DNA of 64,000 bases from Larus michahellis. Lineage: Eukaryota; Chordata; Aves; Charadriiformes; Laridae. The stretch is taken from contig NC_133896.1 in NCBI RefSeq assembly GCF_964199755.1, positions 94,860,200-94,924,199 of the forward strand. Direction: 5' to 3'. The notes below the pieces were generated by a model. The model was not told the origin of the DNA. It was given only the letters and a program-made list of their open reading frames with translations, and did not search any database. Of the stretch, positions 1 through 12,500 are shown piece after piece (position 1 is the first letter of the stretch; each line of letters opens with the position of its first letter). The translations under genes were made by a program, and so were the position numbers.

Positions 1-670
1 CTATTCCTTAATTACGTTGTAATTAAGTTAACCCTTTCTGCTGACAGACCAAAATTATTGTGTTCCACAGATATGCATAAGGCCCAAAGCTCCAACCAAG
101 CGCCTGATATCAAACACTGAAATCCATGTGTGGGGCTCAGTGTTTCTGGCACTGTTCTCAGAAAGAAATTTTTCTTCATGTCAACGAAGAAAAAAATTTG
201 CAGCTGTCTGCCAGCTATTAAAAAAGAAAACAAGCTTTTTTTTTTTAAGTGGAGAACTATCAAGTGCAGGAGTTGAGATGAACTTGTTGCAAAATGTGTG
301 GACTCTTGCTATAGCCTTCCTAGGTTTAATAGACAACAGTACAAACTAGACCAGACAATGCTAATTTAAATGTACTCTGTTGTGTATGTGTGCTCTACAT
401 GATCTCTACTGTAGTAACTACCTGTTTCTGTTCAAAAGAAAGAGGTATCTGTCACCCTACTAGACCTGTTTCCCAGAAACACAACTCTTGAGTCGCATTT
501 CTCTGGGAAATGGGTTGTGGAAGAGATGAAGATAGATGATGAGTTTCCTACAATTTTCTGTGCTTGCTTCAATTGCAACTACAAGAAATGAAATCTCCAA
601 ATGTTGCTTTTTTTCCTTAAGAGCTTGTTTATAGGTGACGTCTTGCTCATGGCACTATTGTTTCTTCCAG
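1..670 (+). other. B4GALT4: B4GALT4 intron 4, 3' part
   Basis: This stretch precedes the exon 5 acceptor at 669-670 and holds no exon I can recognise. By family structure the preceding 123-bp exon (with the WGWGGEDDD loop) should lie left of the window, and no trace of it is seen here. The assignment is an inference from the downstream exons. Confidence 0.75.
7..27. repeat. Perfect short inverted repeat, homeodomain-like
   Basis: Two 9-bp arms, CTTAATTAC and GTAATTAAG, are separated by GTT. Each arm carries a TAATTA core of the kind bound by homeodomain proteins. Such AT-rich palindromes also arise by chance; function is unknown. Confidence 0.4.
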
Positions 671-1360
671 GGTTCAGATGCAGAACATGAAAGTGGTGAG
701 GCCATCTGCTAATGTTGCCAGGTACACAATGATCTTCCACAAACGAGACCATGGTAATGAGGTGAATCAAGAGAGGTGAGTCAAGAATAGTGTTCCACCT
801 TGCATTGTTTTGGTATGTTGCTAGGAGCCAAGCACCTGGGGGCCATGTTCTTTGCTCTAGGCCAAACAGGCATTTTGTGGTACCCAGAGGCTCTGGGGGA
901 CACGCCTGTGACACCACTGTTCACAGCTGGCAGCTGTTCTGTATATAACATCTGCCTAGAATCAACTGGGTGATGTTCCTTTGAAACTTCCAAAGTTATA
1001 CTTACATGAATATAATTTGAGCATATGATTTCAGAGATTAAATGAAAGGACTTTTTTCCCTATGTCTGATTGTCCATGCTGAGGACAGTAAAAGCAGGAC
1101 TTTACATTCCCATAGATACAGAATGACTGTAGCTCTGCCTTTAAGTTTACTAGTGGGAAAGAGCTCAAAACTCCTTTCCTATGCACGTCAATGAAGGTTT
1201 TATCCTCTTTGTCCTCAGGATGAAGCTTCTACGTCAGGTATCTAAAACATGGAAACAAGATGGGCTGAACTCTTGTTCATATAAACTGCTCTCAGTGGAA
1301 CATAACCCTTTATACATCAACATCACAGTAGATTTCAGCATGCAGCCAAAGATCTCATAA
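671..1360 (+). CDS. B4GALT4: Beta-1,4-galactosyltransferase 4, last two coding exons
   Basis: The Golgi type II enzyme transfers galactose from UDP-Gal to GlcNAc in beta1,4 linkage. Two exons are seen. Exon 5 is 671-775 (105 bp, the family's usual size), after a TTTCTTCCAG acceptor and before GTGAGT. Exon 6 is 1219-1360 after GTCCTCAG, ending in TAA. Both junction codons are split in the same phase and rejoin in frame. Exon 5 carries ARYTMIFHKRD..GNE, keeping the Met and His that bind manganese in B4GALT1 (Met344, His347). Exon 6 carries DGLNSCSYKLLSVEHNPLY and NITVDF, a B4GALT4 signature distinct from the NITxDIG ending of B4GALT3. The gene is partial only because the window begins inside it; I see no damage. 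It converges on the related gene on the opposite strand. Confidence 0.93.
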
Positions 1361-1915
1361 GGGTGAGCACCAGACAGGTTATGGCAAATGGCAACAGATT
1401 GTGTTTGTGGTTGCTGTTGACGACTCCCAGCATTCTGCTTGAAAGAGTACTTCAGTAGCACAGAAGAAAGTTCTTCTTCACAGCATCTAACTGATTGGTT
1501 GAGAATTTCCTTTTGTGAGGACTGGAGATAGGAACTTACCCAAGGGACAGGTCCTCGCGTTTTTCTATGCACTTCCTGCTGGGACATTTGCAAAAGTGTC
1601 CTTGTTTGGGCTGGTTCAGTGGAAGGACTTAAACTAAGTCTCCTGAAAAATGTTTTGTTCTTGCAACTATTCCTAAACTTCTGATTTGTTGTAGGGGGGA
1701 AGGCAGCTTCGCACTGCCGATACTGCCATGACTTCAAAAGGAACAGGCCAGTCTCTTCTCATTAAAAGCATAAGGATTCTCCACCAATTTGCTGAGAAAA
1801 GCTAGTTTTTTTCCACCCTGAGGAAAAACTGCTTATGTGTGAGGGAGGGGCAATAATCATAATAGGTGAGGAGATATTAAAAATCTCTCAATAAATACAC
1901 TCCACTGAATTCAAA
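1361..1915 (+). other. B4GALT4: B4GALT4 3' untranslated region (inferred)
   Basis: Non-coding sequence runs from the stop codon to just beyond an AATAAA signal at 1890-1895. The cleavage point, some 10-25 bases after the signal, is inferred. A long opposite-strand open frame over exon 6 and this region is a shadow. Confidence 0.6.
1890..1895 (+). terminator. Polyadenylation signal of B4GALT4
   Basis: A canonical AATAAA about 530 bases after the B4GALT4 stop codon, on the coding strand. It is the first clear signal downstream of that stop. Confidence 0.6.
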
Positions 1916-2980
1916 AGGCTTCTCTTGTCCTTCATGAGTTCAACTCACCCTGCAGTGGGGCTTCTGAAGTGTCCTGTGGCAGAATGAAAGTCTCAGATCT
2001 GTAGCAAGCTGCACATGTTGTATGTTATTCTGGAGCGATGTGGAAGGAAATGCAGTGGCCAACTATGTCAGAGGGAAAGAGATTGCTGCCCACAGTTCTT
2101 AATTCTTGTTGGCCACACTGTTAGCAGAGTGCATATTTGTATACGTACCCAGGCCATTATTATTTGTGATTCTTGTTTTAGAAGATTGGTGAAAGTCTGT
2201 GGTTAACAGACAGTTTTAGTATACTGCAGGATTTCTGCTAAAATCTTGATTAGAGTACTTTGCTTTCCTTACTGCATTATACCTAACTGTCCTTAGACCT
2301 GCTTGTTGGATATGCATCCCATTCCAGGTAGATGTGAAGCCAGGGACATGAGTATATTGTTGAGTTTTTTTAGAAAACATACTAAGAATTACAAGACAAA
2401 ATGCAACTTCTGCTTACTGTAATATTGAAGAATGGTTCTCTAGCTGGTTGACGCATCATTCCAACTGCAGAGAAGGCTGAAGCTTTAAATACATTTTTCA
2501 GGTGTTAGTGGGATAGATGCAGCTTTTCAGTGAACAGGGAATTTTAGTATCTACAAGTAACAAGCAAAAATAGCCTGTGTCATCCTTGCAAAATAATTGG
2601 ACCTGGTAGGCAGGCCTACTGACTGACTTTATAGAGAAAGAAAGATTACAGAAAGGGGAAGGTCTTGGGCAGATGGCATCAGTCTCACAGTCAGGTGTGT
2701 ACAAATGCATTCTTGCCAGGGTCGTGGCTCCACTGTTGACATGTTTGACTTAGTTTTTCCTCTAGTATTTCATTTCTCAGAAGTATTTTATGTTGAAGAC
2801 AGATCAACCTTGAAAGATAATTAATGTCTGAGCAACAGCTGAAATACTAGATTAATTTCCCTACACTGAGCAGGAGGTTAGACTAGGTGACAGACTTGGG
2901 TCCCATTCAGCCTGAATTACTTACAGCTACAACACAAACATTCAAACACTGATGGATCAGGCCAGAAAAAAACAAGGACT
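1916..2980. other. Short convergent intergenic spacer
   Basis: About 1.1 kb separates the predicted 3' ends of two convergent B4GALT genes. Apart from a worn CR1 fragment near 2860-2930, nothing coding is seen. Confidence 0.6.
2860..2930 (+). repeat. Old CR1 LINE 3'-end fragment
   Basis: The stretch reads like the CR1 tail: an AGGTTAGACTAGGTGAC element followed by a degraded 'GGTCCCATTCAGCCTGAATTA' equivalent of the usual GGTCCCTTCCAACCC block. It is strongly diverged and short, so the call rests on the motif order only. Confidence 0.5.
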
Positions 2981-3009
2981 TAAGTTCTGGTTTCAAGGCA
3001 ACTTTTGCC

Positions 3010-3069
3010 TTTATTACACTCATTAAATATTCTAGAAAATTTTAACCCAAACACATAACTAAATTTATT
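3010..3069 (-). terminator. Polyadenylation signals of the B4GALT3-like gene
   Basis: Two AATAAA signals on the minus strand, at 3064-3069 and 3010-3015, lie 476-535 bases past the stop codon at 3545. They give a 3' UTR of about 0.5 kb. Which one is used cannot be told. Confidence 0.55.
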
Positions 3070-3544
3070 TTACTCAAATTTGCAAAAAATATTTACAGAA
3101 CTGTAACTGGCTTCAACACTTTTTCAAAATACAGCACATCAGAGGCCTGTCTGACAGAATAGCTTGCATCTCAATTAACACTTAAAAGTAAGAAGCAGGA
3201 CAGAGCTATCCAGCCATGGAACAAAGGTTCCAGAAAACTTGGGTCAACTTACTGTCGAGGAGACCTTGATCCCCAAGGTCTGAGAACTGGGTCTAGCTCA
3301 GTCACTAGTTTTACAGTGCTTTGGCAATTTTTTTCAGTAAGCCGCAGCCTGTTTTAGTAGCTATCATACCCCATTCCTGAAGCCTTTCCTTCAAAATCTT
3401 ATGCAAAGAAAAGTGAAATGTGTGAAAGACAAAAAGGTTTAGTCTCAGGTGGTGCAAACTCCATGCCACAACAGGAGGTAGAGGCTGAATGCCCATATGC
3501 ATGCTGCCATGCTGAGCCCAAATTCTGCTTCTGTTTGTATTCTC

Positions 3545-6500
3545 TTAAGAAAATGGGGGAACGTACCCAATGTCCACAGTGATGTTGGTATAAAGAGGAT
3601 GCTTTGTCCTGGAAAGGAGCTTGAACTCTAATGAATTCATTCCATCATCCTTCCATGTTTTTCTGGTGTCATGTCGGGAAGCAGACCTGAAGAAGGAAGA
3701 ACACCTGCAGTTAGATAGAACAAAGGTGATGTTTGCAGCTGAAGCTGCAGAAGAAACAGACTTCCAGAGGGGACAAGGGCTTAGCAGGTGGAAGCTGCTA
3801 GCAGAAAAGCCCTGAGAAAATTCTTTTCACGTAATACAGACTAAAGGTATTTTGTAAGACTAAACAGATTAGAATAAGTTCACACTGAGTATTCTAAACA
3901 AGGAGGACAATTTGGACTGGAACCTCATCAGCCAGGGAGACCAGAGAGGTGGCAACTACAGTCTGCAAAGAACCAGGAAACTCGCAGCAGCTTAGAGAGA
4001 CCTTGGAGTGCAACACAAAGCTTGCAGCAATGGTGTACATAGGCTGCTGTAGGTAGGTTTTAAGACAGCGTTGTTATGGAAACCTGAGTTTTGACATGAC
4101 GGGGAAGTCTGCACTGTGAGAAGCCTCCACCACACTTGACCCAACACCCTCCTCCAGCTCTTTTATATAAAACTGGGTCTTTGCTAAGGTCTCCCATAGC
4201 ACCTTTCTCATGTCTTCAGACTAGTATGCTGCTTTCCACTATTTTAATGGCACACTGTAAATCCACACAGACTGAAGAGCAAGTTTTTATTACAGGGAAG
4301 TTGTAACAAAGCGCCTCTTTGAACTGAACTCTCCCTATTTACAACACAGGCAGTATTTTTTTTTTTAAGTTTTATTTCCTGAATAATTTTGATGCTTAAA
4401 GTCTGATAGGTGTTAGCTTCCTTGCTAGTACATGCCCTTAACAATAGGAAAGAAGGAGGAAACTAGGAGAAACCCTTCAAATGCAGCGACAGGAGCAAAA
4501 TGATTCAGTTAAAACTGACTGGGAGGCTTCTTTAAATAGCCACATTAAAGCATAAAAACAAGCAGTGGCATTAGGTGTAGTTACTGCCTGTTCTGAGGAA
4601 GATGACGGTAACAGTCAACCTGCCACAAGCCAAAGAGTAGCCTGCGGCCCCCCCAGAACAATTACCTTCTCCAAGGCTCTTGTGTCTCTGTCTCTGCATT
4701 GTAGTCCATTACTTTGTAGCGTCCAAGGTGAGGTGATGTCCGGACTATTTTCATTCCTGCTAACTGAATCCTTTAAAACAACAAATAAAATCTTTGCTTA
4801 GACACAAAGATGATGTTTCTAGGCTTAGTTATAGGGAAGTTCAAAGTCAGAGATGACTTTTCAGTGTTAATGCAATCAAAGCAAAATGCAGAAGCTGAAA
4901 GAGTGAGTTTAACACCACAGTGCCATGTTATTTTCTCTATCAGGTTCTAACCAGGCTTGGGCTAGAAAAGCTCCCAGCTGCAGTGCACTTTGACAGGGTA
5001 CAAAGAGGATTATAGCAAGCAGGGAATGAACAGCAGCATACAGAGCCTTCAAGAGCCATTCCCACTAATCTGACGATTGAGCATTATTTTCACTTCCTTG
5101 TAAGAGCAGAGCTTTTACTGCCTAGAGGTCCATCACCTAAATTTAAAAAAAAAAATACCAACACCCAAACTTGCAGTTTCTGAAAGGAAGCCAGTCCTGA
5201 GTTTCAGATACAGATTAAGCCTCTCTCTGTTCTTTGAGAAGTGCCATTCACTCAGATGGCCTGATTAGAGGACTGGCTTCATAAAAGATTAGTGATAAAC
5301 ACAGGCACCAGACAAACAAGTGTGAGCTGCTCAGCTGCAGGCCAGTTAGATAAGAAAAAAAGTGAACCAAAGGCTCAGAATTCCATAACAGAGCTCCTAA
5401 AAACAGCATTTTGGGTGACTTTCAAGCAATGCATTGCTGATGGTGGCATCTACATTAGTTTACCAATAAAAAATGCCTGTAACTGGGCTAGAAAACATCT
5501 GTTATTGCAGGGCAGCTCTTATGCAGAGAAAATTCCTGTGAATGTAAGAATGAATGTTAGCTCAATTGAGGTTATCTAACCGGCACGTTGGCAACATTTG
5601 ATTGCCTTCTGTTGAGATCTGGTACAGCAGCAAGCTGCGCTTAAGCTGGAATGTTATAAAGCTGAAAGAGGCTACAGAATTGAAAATATTTGTTAGTCTA
5701 GAGCCATCAACTGATTACAATACTTCATTGACAGTACGACATACTATTATTTCAGACTGAGTTTTAGATGAGGTTTCTTGTTTTCTAAACATAAGCTTAT
5801 TGCACATTCAATCAAAAAGACAAGCAAAAGCAAGAACACCAAACTAGCTTTGCTGTTACACTTTTTGCATGGCAAGATTAAACTAAAACCATAATCTGGA
5901 GCAGTTAATACATTCATTTACTGTTAAGAAGAACCCAACAGACTTCCCTGTAGTTGATAATGTTAACACATAAGCGGGTCCAATTAGAGTAGCATTTTCT
6001 TCTAACAAAAGGTGGATCCTGCTGTTTGCTAGGACTGTTTGCTAGTAGACTACTGCAGTCAGCCAACTATAAGTAGCCGTCAGCATGTTTTTCCCCACTA
6101 ACTCTGTTTTAATAAGTAGTATCCCCTTTACACAGGACCGGTTTGGTTTTTTTGACATGACAATGTCTAATTTCAAATACTAATTTATTTTGTTACTACA
6201 CAGTAAGAAGTGCTTGAGCACCTCCTAAAATCCAAGTCCCGGTAGGTGCACCAAGCTGGCCATTCAAAACCAGACAGCTGATTCATAACTTTCGCACTTT
6301 GACACTTCAGTATATGACTAAATCATTAACAGGCACTGTCCATGGCCTCCATGTTCCTGTGGGTCAGAACATTGCTAATCATTAGTATAAGTTTTCAGAG
6401 AAACAACATATCATTTGCTTCCCTTCAACAAAGGGCTATTTTGGGATCTATATAACCTACTTGTCTTAAGAGATTTCTGTAAGGAAGTGCACTCTTATGC

Positions 6501-9500
6501 ATAACTGGCGTGACTCTCCACCACTGGTACTGAAAACCACATTAGATGCTTAAGCTCTACTAAGAACAGCTGAATAGACCCAGCATTGTAGTATTTGATT
6601 TAAAGATCTATTTTCCTGGCATTCTATTCCTTTAGTAAATGCTGGCACTCTAAACAATCATACACCCTTTCAGTTAGCTTTCTCTGAAAGGAAAAGGAGG
6701 AATTCTATGTTAGAAAACCTGACTTTCAATTCCCAGAAGAATACTGCTTTGTAAAAACTCCTGCAGTCCTTGCACAGAAGATTCCACTGAAACCATGTAA
6801 CTTGTCACACTGTGCAAGACCAAAAAGCCACACAAGGCCTTGATTGTCAGTTTAGTTTTATAAACTCCATGAGCTTGCCTCAGTGCAGGATGATGAAGAT
6901 GCACAGTGCAACTACAAAGCTGAATAAAAAAAGCCACAGCCATGATTTTGTACTTGAAGAATTCGCATTAGGCAGAGTACCTGGAACTAAACTCATTGTA
7001 TTGACTTCTATAGCATGCTGCTGCCATGGCAACTAAAGTACAAGAAAAAACATCAGCTCTTGCTGTCACTGACTCACAGTAATACATAGGCTTCTCCATC
7101 ACCCAGCATTGAAGATGTTAGAACGCCTTGTGTTCCTTAATTCCAAGTATTGGTGATTAGATAATACTCAGAGCAACCTATATGCCCAACATAACTTAAA
7201 TTCCCAACCGTCTGAGAATTAAGAAGTACCTTCTTGGTTTTCTTATTTGTCAAGCTTGCAGATTCATTCCTTCCCTTGGGGCAGGTCATGTCAATGGAGT
7301 CACTTGTCAACTACTGATGGTTATAACCCCTTGGACACACTCCAGAGCGACTGAAGGCACAAGGATGTAAAGTAACATTCCACCCTCCAGAGTCTGAGGA
7401 GAGCTTTGTCCTCCCAGCACACAATGATTAGATTCATAGATTCTGAGTATTTTCTGATATTAACCATTCCCAATGCCAACAGCATTTTGCATTATAACGA
7501 CAGTGCAAGCATATTAAGGAACAACATCTTGGTTCCTTTCGCAGGGTAATGCTACATGTTTCACTAGCCAGCCTGGTTCTATTTTAAGCCTGTCCTGTGC
7601 ATTAATACCTTGTAGCGATGTCATCATTTTCACCACCACTGCCCCAGTATGTATTTGGAAACCCATTCATCTTCATGTAATGTTCTGGAGTCAGAGCAGA
7701 TACACCTCCAAAAAAGGACTTATATGGCAGACTAAAAGATAAAGAAAAAAACCCAAAGAATCAATATTGAAGGATAATACCAGTCCTCCACAAATTAATA
7801 GTGTGATCCAAATCACGCATGTATTTATTAATCACGTACCTTACAGATACTGTCATGACAAAGCCAAAACCAAAAATAGCAAAACCAGGGTAATTCCTAT
7901 TATGCACCATTTCTCCTCCCCTCACCTCAGCAGACCAAAGTAAAGCTGGTTTTAAAATTCACATTTTGGGTTAGTTCAAAATAACCTGCATCCTATCACA
8001 CATCTTCCACATGATTCAGTAATTCCCACCCTATACTTTTATTCTGGAAGGAAAGGCATACAGAAATCTGCCAGACATTTGCCAAGCTGAGCTAACAGTG
8101 GAAGAGGGAACTGCAGGCAAAGAACTGTTCAAGATTGCATGCTTGGGTCAAGAAAACCCTTTTCTGGGGAAGTCACTACTGCAAACTAACAAACAGAAAA
8201 CCTCTTAAAGGCTGTATCTTTCACTGTCCCCGTTCATACTTTCTATGCAAAAAGTGAACCAATTAGGATACATACATGTACATGGAGGCACTTACGTGTA
8301 CTGAAACTTATCCATGGCACTAGCCATATGCTTGGGATAGTATTCATCGCAAACATAGAGATTATAATCATTCTCAGGTACCAGGTCCACATCGTGCAGG
8401 ACAAGGCAGTCCCAGTCTTCATCCTTCAGGGCTTCCCGGACACCAACATTAAGCAGCTTTGCTCGATTAAAGGTACCATTCCCCACCTGGAAAAGAAAAC
8501 CTACATTTCTTCACCAAAACAACAAAAAGGATATCTCAATTCAAATTTATGTTAGTAAAAAAGCCTTATTCAATCAAACGACACCAGAACGAATCAATAC
8601 TGGCTGCAAATTTCATGCCCTAGACTCTGAAAATTTCATCTGCTCCCTTCACAATATTCTCAGCAGTTGTAAGCTTTGCCGTGTCAGGGGCTATATACCG
8701 TGAGCACCTGAAGAAGGCTGACTTTTAAGAGACCAGTAAGTCAATCCTCAGGTGTCCATCTGCACATCAACACTTTTGCCCCAACTACTGCTTAATAAGT
8801 ATAGAAACGAGAAAACAGATCTTGGTCAAACAAAAACTTCATCTGCCTCCCAATCAACTATCAGTTTTAATTAACGAATCCAAAACTTGCTCACTCACCA
8901 CTGATCTTTTGCAACACCAGTACAGGTCAGTTAAAAATGGCTGTTTGACCTGTAGAGGTTGCCCCACAGCAGGGTCAAGCCAGATGTTTTTATTTGATAC
9001 AGACTAAAAAATACCCAACTTCACTTTAGCATTTAGTCTCAACAGTTTTGCTCAGCTACAGACAAACCACCTTCTTGAACAGCTGAAAAGACAAGTTACC
9101 ACTTAATGACTACTTTATCCCCCTAGAAGAAAAAAAAAAAAGCATAACAGATGAATAGTAGAATTATGATCTTGACAAGTGGTATGATATTTCAATCATT
9201 AGCAGCCATGGACATGGGACAGCATATAACTGACCAGCTCTAGACCCATGCATGAAATGGTACTTCCACATCAGAAGATTCACATTTCTTGTTCAGAACC
9301 TAACTCTTAACTGTGAAGCTCAGCTACACCACCAGGCACATCTGGTTTAGATTTACCTGCTGTATCAAGTAGATACTGTAACTGAGCTGCTGACGCTGCA
9401 AGAAAGGATGAATATAGTAAAGAAGATGGTGAAGGTACTTCTCCTGGTTCCTGTATGCTACAAGGATGGCTGATTTGTAGCGGGCCAAGCAGTGAGGTGG

Positions 9501-12500
9501 CCTGTAGAGGCCACCAGACTGAACAAAAGGATTTTTTTTGATGATCATTCTTTCACTAGGGAGCAACTTGAAGGTGATGGTTAATGGACCAACTGTAAGG
9601 AGAGACAGAAAAAAGAAAAGATCAGTGATGTTTCTCAACCTTCGTTCAAGCCTATGAGGTTAGCTATGTATGTTTACTACTTGAGACACCAGCCCTACCA
9701 CAGAACAGTTAACAACGCCACGCAGGTGTGCCCACAATGACTTCCACTACTGCCTGCTGGTCATCTCCCCACCAAGGGGTGCCAGGCTCAGCACCAGGCC
9801 GCCAGGCAACCTCTCAGAGGCATCCCGAGTCCCGGCACAGCCAGCAAACGTCATCGGGCTCCTGCACAGCTTGCTTTTTCCTGGTATTTGTCTCCCTACT
9901 ACACAAGCAGACCTTCTGTCTTTTGTTGCTTAGATGGGATCCTTGAATAAATGTATTCACTGTAAGAACAGCATTGAAAATGAATCAAGATAAGCAGACA
10001 TATCTGCTTTTGCTACCTGTATGGAAAAAGTCTCTAAGCCTCTTTCAGAGGAGATTCAAGGACAAAGATCTCCAAAAGGATATTCAGCAGGTTGGGGCAG
10101 AAATAGTTTAAAGCCTGGATGAATACAAATGCTTTAGGAAATGTTAGCTTTATCTTACAAAAAGTTTCGAGTTCAATTTGATATTATAATCACATGCCAC
10201 AAGGGCTGTATTTGCTATATTATTTAATTAGTGATAAGCAGGCAGTACTTCAAAATTCTGGGATAAGCAGACAACAGAACTGAAAAGAAAGATGGGAGAT
10301 GTTACATTTTTGTGAACAGGCACAGGGTAGCAAAAGAAACTACATATGATACTTCCTCTATTCAATACCTCGATTTTAAATGCAAAACATACTGGATATA
10401 TTTACAGCTTTTACTTAACTAAAAAAATATTTTGCGTTTTTATCTGAATTCTTGCATTCTTCAGATGGAAAAAGCTTGACAAGTAAGTAAGAAAGAATCA
10501 ATATAAAATGTCAATCACCATTTTGACACATCTCATATTGTAACAATATGAGCAAACAAATTCTACAATTATTTAAATGCCTGTCCTTCTGGGTAGCGAG
10601 AAAAGTTTCCAGAACTAGCAGAAGTCATGTTTATACAGAAATTAGTGTATCTTAGTGGTTTCCAACCACTGTCAATTTCTAAGAAAATAAAATACACATG
10701 CTGAATAAGATTAAAATCCATTATTTAAATGAACTAGGAAGACACCTTCACCTAAATCAATTCAAAGGTGACCATTTCAAATGACAGTTAAGTAGGACCA
10801 ACAATTTTCTGCAGGCCATTCTATCCAAAGACAAAATATTTTTTTGCACCAGAAGCCTACGAGACAAGTTGTTAGGATTTTGTTTTTTAAAAAGCTGTAA
10901 ATAAGATTTTCTTTTCCTTCCATAGTTAATCCTATGGCAGTCTTAAAGCAAGTTTTCAGAATCTTGTAAGTCAGACTCCCACTGAAATAAAATATTCTCT
11001 CAAAAAACTTCTGATAATGAAGCCTGAGAGAGAAAGAGCAAATACTTAGGCCTGGTGTTTAGTAGCTTTTGAACAATGAAAGGTACGGGTGTGTCTTAAG
11101 TTCTTAAATCTAATTTAAAATCTAATAAAGTATTTAAGCAGGTGAGTCCATAAAGTACTTCTTCCAGCCCATCCTACATTCAAGTCTCTGCTACGATTCT
11201 AACCAAAAAAAAAAAAAAAGTTCACCCACATCCTGTTTAACTGACACTAGAAGGAGGCAACATTCCTCCACTGTTTTTTTTTTTCGGGGGGAGGGGGGGT
11301 GTTTGGTTTTCTTTTTTGTTTTTTTGTTCTGTTTTGTTTTGGGTTTTTTTGTTGTTTTGTTTTTGTTTTGTTTTTTTTTTTTTTTGAGCACTAACAAGGC
11401 TTAGGGACTAAATTTGGCATAAGATTCAAGCTGTTCACTCAGAGCTGGGTAACATTTTGCTAGTATGTGGAAGTTGGTATACCTCACATTTCTGATGGAC
11501 AAACCTATACTCGACAAGTGTCTCCTTTTCCTTTTCAAAGAACACACATAATGGCATTTCCTGAAGGTTGGTCTGAACAGCCACTGATCCCATTCCTCAC
11601 ACTGTCAGAAAGGTCTAGCCACTGTGAATCCCACTTCATGGGTTTTGTTGGTTGGATTTTGTTTGTTTTTAAAAGGAAAACTTGAATTTTGCTTGTCAGC
11701 AAGTTCGTGAAATAGCTCACTCAAGTATCACTTCCCAGTCCTTCCCCAAGTATCTAAAATGCAGGGGGAATTTGATTTTGACTGTGTTACCCTCAGTAGG
11801 AAACTGGAGTACATCGCCACACCTTTGTACCTGAAACAGAAGAGCAGTTCATCAGAGAATCATGCTGTGGGCCCATGAATCTAGGTCACATTCATTGTTA
11901 AGATTTTATTATGTTACTACCTACTTCTACGCAGACGGTTTCCTGTTCTGCCTTAAAGACCACCACATTTCAGTGCAACATTAGTTTTAACCTGTAATTT
12001 ATGCTGCTTTTTAGATTTATGAACTCTCTGATTATCAGATCTTTTAACTAAAGCACCATTAACCACTGATTTGATAACAACTGGAGCTTGTTAAAGAAGT
12101 GTTATATTCAGATTGGATTTCAACTTCAGATCATTGCTCCAAAGAAAAAATATAAGAAAGGGAATTAATCGCTTTGTTCTCCCACAAAGGCAGGGTTTTG
12201 TTTTCTATAATACAATCAGGGCTCTTTGTATTGAAGAGTAAGATTCTGTAGCAATAATCCTTAAATTCCAAAAAAATCAAATCTAAATTTGAATATAAGG
12301 GTTTGAGTAAGATAATGTGCAATAGTTTTACTCTCGTCGTCTCCTCCCATACCCAAACCTGCATTTTTCAGGTTTTTCAAGACATCGTGTTCTCAGAAAC
12401 TGCCTGGCTCCATACCTCAAACAACTCAGCTCAGAAACTCCATCGAGTATACGCCAAGGAAAGACAGAAAAAAGAAGTTAGTTTGAGACTTACATCCCCA

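Noticed and set aside
1234..1737. 167-codon minus-strand open frame
   Set aside because: It lies antisense to B4GALT4 exon 6 and 3' UTR, has no family signature, and is explained as a shadow.
8292..8486. 64-codon frame as a stand-alone small gene
   Set aside because: It is exon 3 of the B4GALT3-like gene; its apparent start is a GTG at the acceptor and its end runs past the GTAAGT donor.
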